A DNA stretch of 64,000 bases from Conchiformibius sp. (GTDB lineage Bacteria; Pseudomonadota; Gammaproteobacteria; Burkholderiales; Neisseriaceae). How positions within the stretch are numbered: the stretch's first letter is position 1; each line of letters begins with the position of its first letter. The position numbers were made by a program, and so were the translations under genes. Shown one piece after another: positions 60,882-64,000 of the stretch. The DNA lies in the NCBI GenBank assembly GCA_029984035.1, contig JASBYJ010000004.1, positions 62,001 through 126,000 of the forward strand. The letters are read 5' to 3'. The notes beneath the pieces are model-generated. The model made no database searches. It was given only the letters and a program-made list of their open reading frames with translations, and was not told the origin of the DNA.

Positions 60882-62891
60882 ATGAACGACATGACTTTAT
60901 ATCTCATCATCGCGCTCACGCCTTTGGCGGGTTCCCTGCTGGCGGGCTTGTTCGGCAAGCAAATCGGACGGCGCGGCGCACATTGCGCCACCATCGCGGG
61001 CGTATTGGTTTCCGCCTTGCTGTCGGCGTATGTGTTGTGCGGCTTTATCAACGGCACGCGCAGCAAGTTTGACGAAAACGTTTACACTTGGCTGACGATG
61101 GGCAACACCGATTTTTCGGTGGGCTTTTTGGTGGACGGACTGACCGCCATGATGATGGTGGTCGTTACCAGCGTGTCGCTGATGGTGCATATCTACACCA
61201 TCGGCTATATGCACGATGAAAAAACCGGCTACCAACGCTTTTTCAGCTATATTTCCCTGTTTACTTTCAGCATGTTGATGCTGGTGATGAGCAACAACTT
61301 CATTCAGCTTTTCTTCGGCTGGGAAGCGGTGGGCTTGGTGTCCTACCTGCTTATCGGTTTCTACTTCAAACGCGACAGCGCGATTTTCGCCAATCTGAAA
61401 GCGTTTTTGGTAAACCGTGTCGGCGACTTCGGCTTTTTGCTTGGCATCGGCTTGGTGTTGGCGTATTTCGGCGGCAGCCTGCGTTATCAGGACGTGTTTG
61501 CCAACCTGCCGCAAGCGGCGCACTCATCGTTTCTCGGCACGGATTTGATTACCGTAACCTGCCTGCTGCTGTTTGTCGGCGCGATGGGCAAATCGGCGCA
61601 ATTCCCCCTGCACGTTTGGCTGCCCGACTCAATGGAAGGCCCCACCCCGATTTCCGCGCTGATTCACGCCGCCACGATGGTAACGGCGGGCTTGTTTATG
61701 GTGTCGCGCATGTCGCCGATGTATGAAATGAGCACCACCGCCTTGAGCGTGATTATGGTGATTGGCGCGGTTACCGCCCTGTTTATGGGCTTTTTGGGCA
61801 CCATTCAAAACGACATCAAGCGCGTGATTGCCTATTCCACCCTGTCGCAACTGGGCTATATGACCGTTGCGCTGGGCGTGTCGGCGTATTCCATCGCCAT
61901 GTTCCATGTGATGACGCACGCCTTTTTCAAAGCCCTGCTGTTTTTGGCGGCAGGCAGCGTGATTATCGGCATGCACCACGACCAAGACATGCGCAATATG
62001 GGCAATCTGCGCAAATACATGCCGATTACTTGGCTGACCATGCTGATTGGCAACCTGTCGCTGATTGGCACGCCCCTGTTTTCCGGTTTCTATTCAAAAG
62101 ATTCCATTATCGAAGCCGTGCATGCCAGCACGCTGCCCGGAAGCGGTTTTGCCTATTTTGCGGTGTTGGCGAGCGTGTTTGTTACCGCGTTTTACGCATT
62201 CCGCCAATACTTTATCGTGTTTCACGGGCCGGAACGCTGGCGTGAGGCCAAGCACGACCATCATCATGACGACCACGGCCACCATCACGGCTTGTCCCCG
62301 AAAGATAATCCGCACGAAAGCCCTTGGGTGGTTACTTTCCCCTTGATTTTCTTGGCAGTTCCGTCTGTGATTATTGGTGCGCTGACCATCGAGCCTTTGC
62401 TGTACGGCGACTTTTTGAAAGACGCGGTGTACGTCAATCACGAGCTGCACCCCGTGATGGTCACAATGAAAGCGGAGTTTCACGGCATTTTCGGCATGGT
62501 GGCGCACAGCGTGGCAACGCCCGTGCTGTATTTGGCGATTGGCGGCGTGGCGGCGGCGTGGTTCTTGTACATTAAAGCGCCGCACCTGCCCGCGCGTATC
62601 GCGCAAACCTTCGCGCCCGTTTATAAGCTGTTGGACAACAAATACTATTTGGACGTGATTTACTTCAATGTATTTGCCAAAGGCAGCCGCGCATTGGGCA
62701 ACTTCTTCTGGAAAGCGGGCGACACCGCCGTGATTGACAACGGCATTGTAAACGGTGCGGCGAAAGCGGTGGGCTGCGTGGCGGCGCAGGTTCGCAAGGC
62801 GCAAACGGGCTTTATCTACACCTATGCGGCGGTAATGGTGGCGGGGGTGTTGGTGCTGGTGGTGGCGTTTTTCTGGAATTTGTGGTTTTAG
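60882..62891 (+). CDS. nuoL: NADH-quinone oxidoreductase subunit L
   Basis: The 669-residue antiporter-like subunit at the distal end of the membrane arm. Conserved elements include LFFGWEAVGLVSYLLIGFYF, GKSAQFPLHVWLPDSMEGPTPISALIHAATMVTAG and GMHHDQDMRNMGNLRKYMPITW, and the long C-terminal lateral helix region. A His-rich loop (HDHHHDDHGHHHG) lies about residue 460. nuoM should follow but mafA does instead; nuoM and nuoN are not in the window. Confidence 0.97.
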   Translation: MNDMTLYLIIALTPLAGSLLAGLFGKQIGRRGAHCATIAGVLVSALLSAYVLCGFINGTRSKFDENVYTWLTMGNTDFSVGFLVDGLTAMMMVVVTSVSLMVHIYTIGYMHDEKTGYQRFFSYISLFTFSMLMLVMSNNFIQLFFGWEAVGLVSYLLIGFYFKRDSAIFANLKAFLVNRVGDFGFLLGIGLVLAYFGGSLRYQDVFANLPQAAHSSFLGTDLITVTCLLLFVGAMGKSAQFPLHVWLPDSMEGPTPISALIHAATMVTAGLFMVSRMSPMYEMSTTALSVIMVIGAVTALFMGFLGTIQNDIKRVIAYSTLSQLGYMTVALGVSAYSIAMFHVMTHAFFKALLFLAAGSVIIGMHHDQDMRNMGNLRKYMPITWLTMLIGNLSLIGTPLFSGFYSKDSIIEAVHASTLPGSGFAYFAVLASVFVTAFYAFRQYFIVFHGPERWREAKHDHHHDDHGHHHGLSPKDNPHESPWVVTFPLIFLAVPSVIIGALTIEPLLYGDFLKDAVYVNHELHPVMVTMKAEFHGIFGMVAHSVATPVLYLAIGGVAAAWFLYIKAPHLPARIAQTFAPVYKLLDNKYYLDVIYFNVFAKGSRALGNFFWKAGDTAVIDNGIVNGAAKAVGCVAAQVRKAQTGFIYTYAAVMVAGVLVLVVAFFWNLWF

Positions 62892-62950
62892 AAAAAAGTT
62901 TCAGGCAGCCTGAAATTTGGGGCTGCCTGAATAAACCAAAGGATTGTGAA

Positions 62951-63835
62951 ATGTCGGTAAAAACTTTTATCTGTGGATTGGCTGCTGCCGTGTTGTTAAG
63001 TGCCTGCGGTACGCTGACGGGTATTCCCTCACATGGTGGCGGCAAACGTTTTGCCATTGAGCAGGAATTGGTTTCCGCTTCTTCCCGTGCTGCCGTTAAG
63101 GATATGAATTTAACTGCCTTGCAGGGCAGGAAAGTAGCATTGTATGTTTCTACAATGGGCGACCAAGGTTCCGGTACGATTTCGGGCGGACGTTATTCCA
63201 TTGATGCCTTAATTCGCGGCGAGTATCTGAATAATCCCGTCTCCACTACGCAATACGATTATCCGCAATACACCACAACGGCAAGCACAACCGCAGACAG
63301 CCTGAACAGCAATACCCAATCGGTTTCCGTATTGAATGCGCCCAGCACGTCCAAAACACAAACAGGCAAAAAAACCATTCGCCGTGCCGCAGGTTTGGCA
63401 ACCAACGGTATGGGCGAATACCGCAACGAAACCCTGATTACCAATCCGAAAGATATCTCGTATCTGAACAATTTGGTGCAAACGGTTTTTTTCTTGCGTG
63501 GCATTGATGTTGTTCCCGCGCAATATGCAGATACCGATGTATTCGTGAATGTGGACGTGTTCGGCACAATCCGCAGCCGTACCGAGATGCATCTCTATAA
63601 TGCCGAAACTTTGCGGGCGCAAACCAAGCTGGAATATTTTGCCGTAGACCGCAACAATAAAAAACTGTTGATTAAACCACAGGTCAATGCCTACGAAGCC
63701 ACTTATAAAGAGCAATACGCTTTGTGGGCGGGACCGTATAAAGTGGAAAAACACTTAAAGCCAACGGATGGCTTGATGGTGGATTTTTCCGATATTACGC
63801 CGTATCAAGGTTTCAGGCAGCCTGAACAACCCTAA
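62951..63835 (+). CDS. mafA: MafA lipoprotein (multiple adhesin family)
   Basis: A 294-residue lipoprotein with lipobox LLSAC (Cys18). The sequence GTLTGIPSHGGGKRFAIEQELVSASSRAAVKDMNLTALQGRKVALYVSTMGDQGSG and the later ETLITNPKDISYLNNLVQTVFFLRGIDVVPAQYADTDVFVNVDVFGTIRSRTEMHLYNAETLRAQTKLEYFAVDR match what I know of neisserial MafA. MafA is surface-exposed and encoded with the MafB secreted toxin. The C-terminus ends soon after DFSDITPY in residues coded by an uptake sequence (FRQPE), shorter than I recall for meningococcal MafA. mafB starts 22 bases on. Confidence 0.88.
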   Translation: MSVKTFICGLAAAVLLSACGTLTGIPSHGGGKRFAIEQELVSASSRAAVKDMNLTALQGRKVALYVSTMGDQGSGTISGGRYSIDALIRGEYLNNPVSTTQYDYPQYTTTASTTADSLNSNTQSVSVLNAPSTSKTQTGKKTIRRAAGLATNGMGEYRNETLITNPKDISYLNNLVQTVFFLRGIDVVPAQYADTDVFVNVDVFGTIRSRTEMHLYNAETLRAQTKLEYFAVDRNNKKLLIKPQVNAYEATYKEQYALWAGPYKVEKHLKPTDGLMVDFSDITPYQGFRQPEQP

Positions 63836-63857
63836 ACCGCATGAACGGAGAAACAAT

Positions 63858-64000
63858 ATGAAAAATTGGCGTACTGCTGCGGCAAAAAAAATATTATCGT
63901 ATGTGCTGGTATTGGCAACGGCAATGCTGCCGTTTGCTGCACAGGCAAACAGCTTGGTAAACGACCCTTTTGTCCGAGATGCGGCAAACCGCCGCAATTT
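63858..64000 (+). CDS. mafB: MafB polymorphic toxin, N-terminus only (cut by window edge)
   Basis: Only the first 47 codons are present: a signal peptide (KKILSYVLVLATAMLPFAAQA) followed by NSLVNDPFVRDAANRRN, which parallels the conserved SDLANDSFIRQVLDRQHF start of neisserial MafB. With mafA directly upstream this identification is fairly safe. MafB proteins carry a variable C-terminal toxin and a downstream mafI immunity gene, neither visible here. ACGGAGAAAC is the ribosome site. Confidence 0.75.
   Translation, partial: MKNWRTAAAKKILSYVLVLATAMLPFAAQANSLVNDPFVRDAANRRN

Noticed and set aside
1..64000. tRNA or rRNA genes
   Set aside because: I looked for T-loop-like GTTCNANNC blocks with acceptor stems in the intergenic regions and found none that I could support.

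Overview
The window comes from a member of the Neisseriaceae. The clearest sign is the near-palindrome TTTCAGGC(A/T)GCCTGAAA, which recurs between and inside genes across all 64 kb. It contains the 12-mers AGGCTGCCTGAA and AGGCAGCCTGAA, which I recall as the Simonsiella- and Kingella-type dialects of the neisserial DNA uptake sequence (DUS). dRS3-like repeats (ATTCCC...GGGAAT), a MafA/MafB locus and a cluster of Entner-Doudoroff genes fit the same family. I cannot name the species; Kingella, Simonsiella, Alysiella or Conchiformibius relatives fit best.

From 1 to 42 kb the window is mostly housekeeping. In order: the end of an iron(III) ABC importer (fbpB, fbpC), an OmpA-like protein and a solute-binding lipoprotein; dxs; rpsB-tsf; a DnaQ-fold exonuclease, an FtsN-like SPOR protein and dsbA; uppP and a Roadblock-like protein. 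The sugar block follows: edd (minus strand), zwf, an AI-2E-type permease, metY, a DUF2167 protein, pgl-glk (overlapping), nudE, hexR and pgi. These genes take glucose to glucose-6-phosphate, 6-phosphogluconate and KDPG, and HexR is their likely regulator; a good HexR-type palindrome overlaps the predicted edd promoter. After that come rpsT, prmA, a zinc-ribbon membrane protein, argA, dnaE, tyrA with a coupled Sel1-like protein, gshA and a DHA2 efflux pump. Several gene-poor stretches of 0.4 to 1 kb hold DUS copies, degenerate repeats and gene relics.

From 42 kb to the end the window follows the complex I operon: nuoA-B, C-D, E, F, G-H, I, J-K, L. Genes that overlap or almost touch stay together (A-B, C-D, G-H, J-K), but the looser junctions have been filled with accessory genes, all on the nuo strand. 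B|C holds AT-rich relics including a broken GIY-YIG-like gene. D|E holds a SMI1/KNR4 protein and an orphan membrane protein. E|F holds an Xre-ImmA/IrrE plus DUF4411 toxin-antitoxin pair and a LysE exporter. F|G holds a PUA-like protein, a GIY-YIG gene between inverted dRS3 repeats, a scar that joins a copy of the nuoG start to a copy of the nuoF end, and a DUF411 protein. H|I holds a small membrane protein and a CDF metal exporter. K|L holds two small envelope proteins. After nuoL, where nuoM would be expected, there is mafA and the start of a mafB polymorphic toxin. This operon used as an island chain, and the nuoG'/nuoF' scar that records how it was built, are the most interesting features here.
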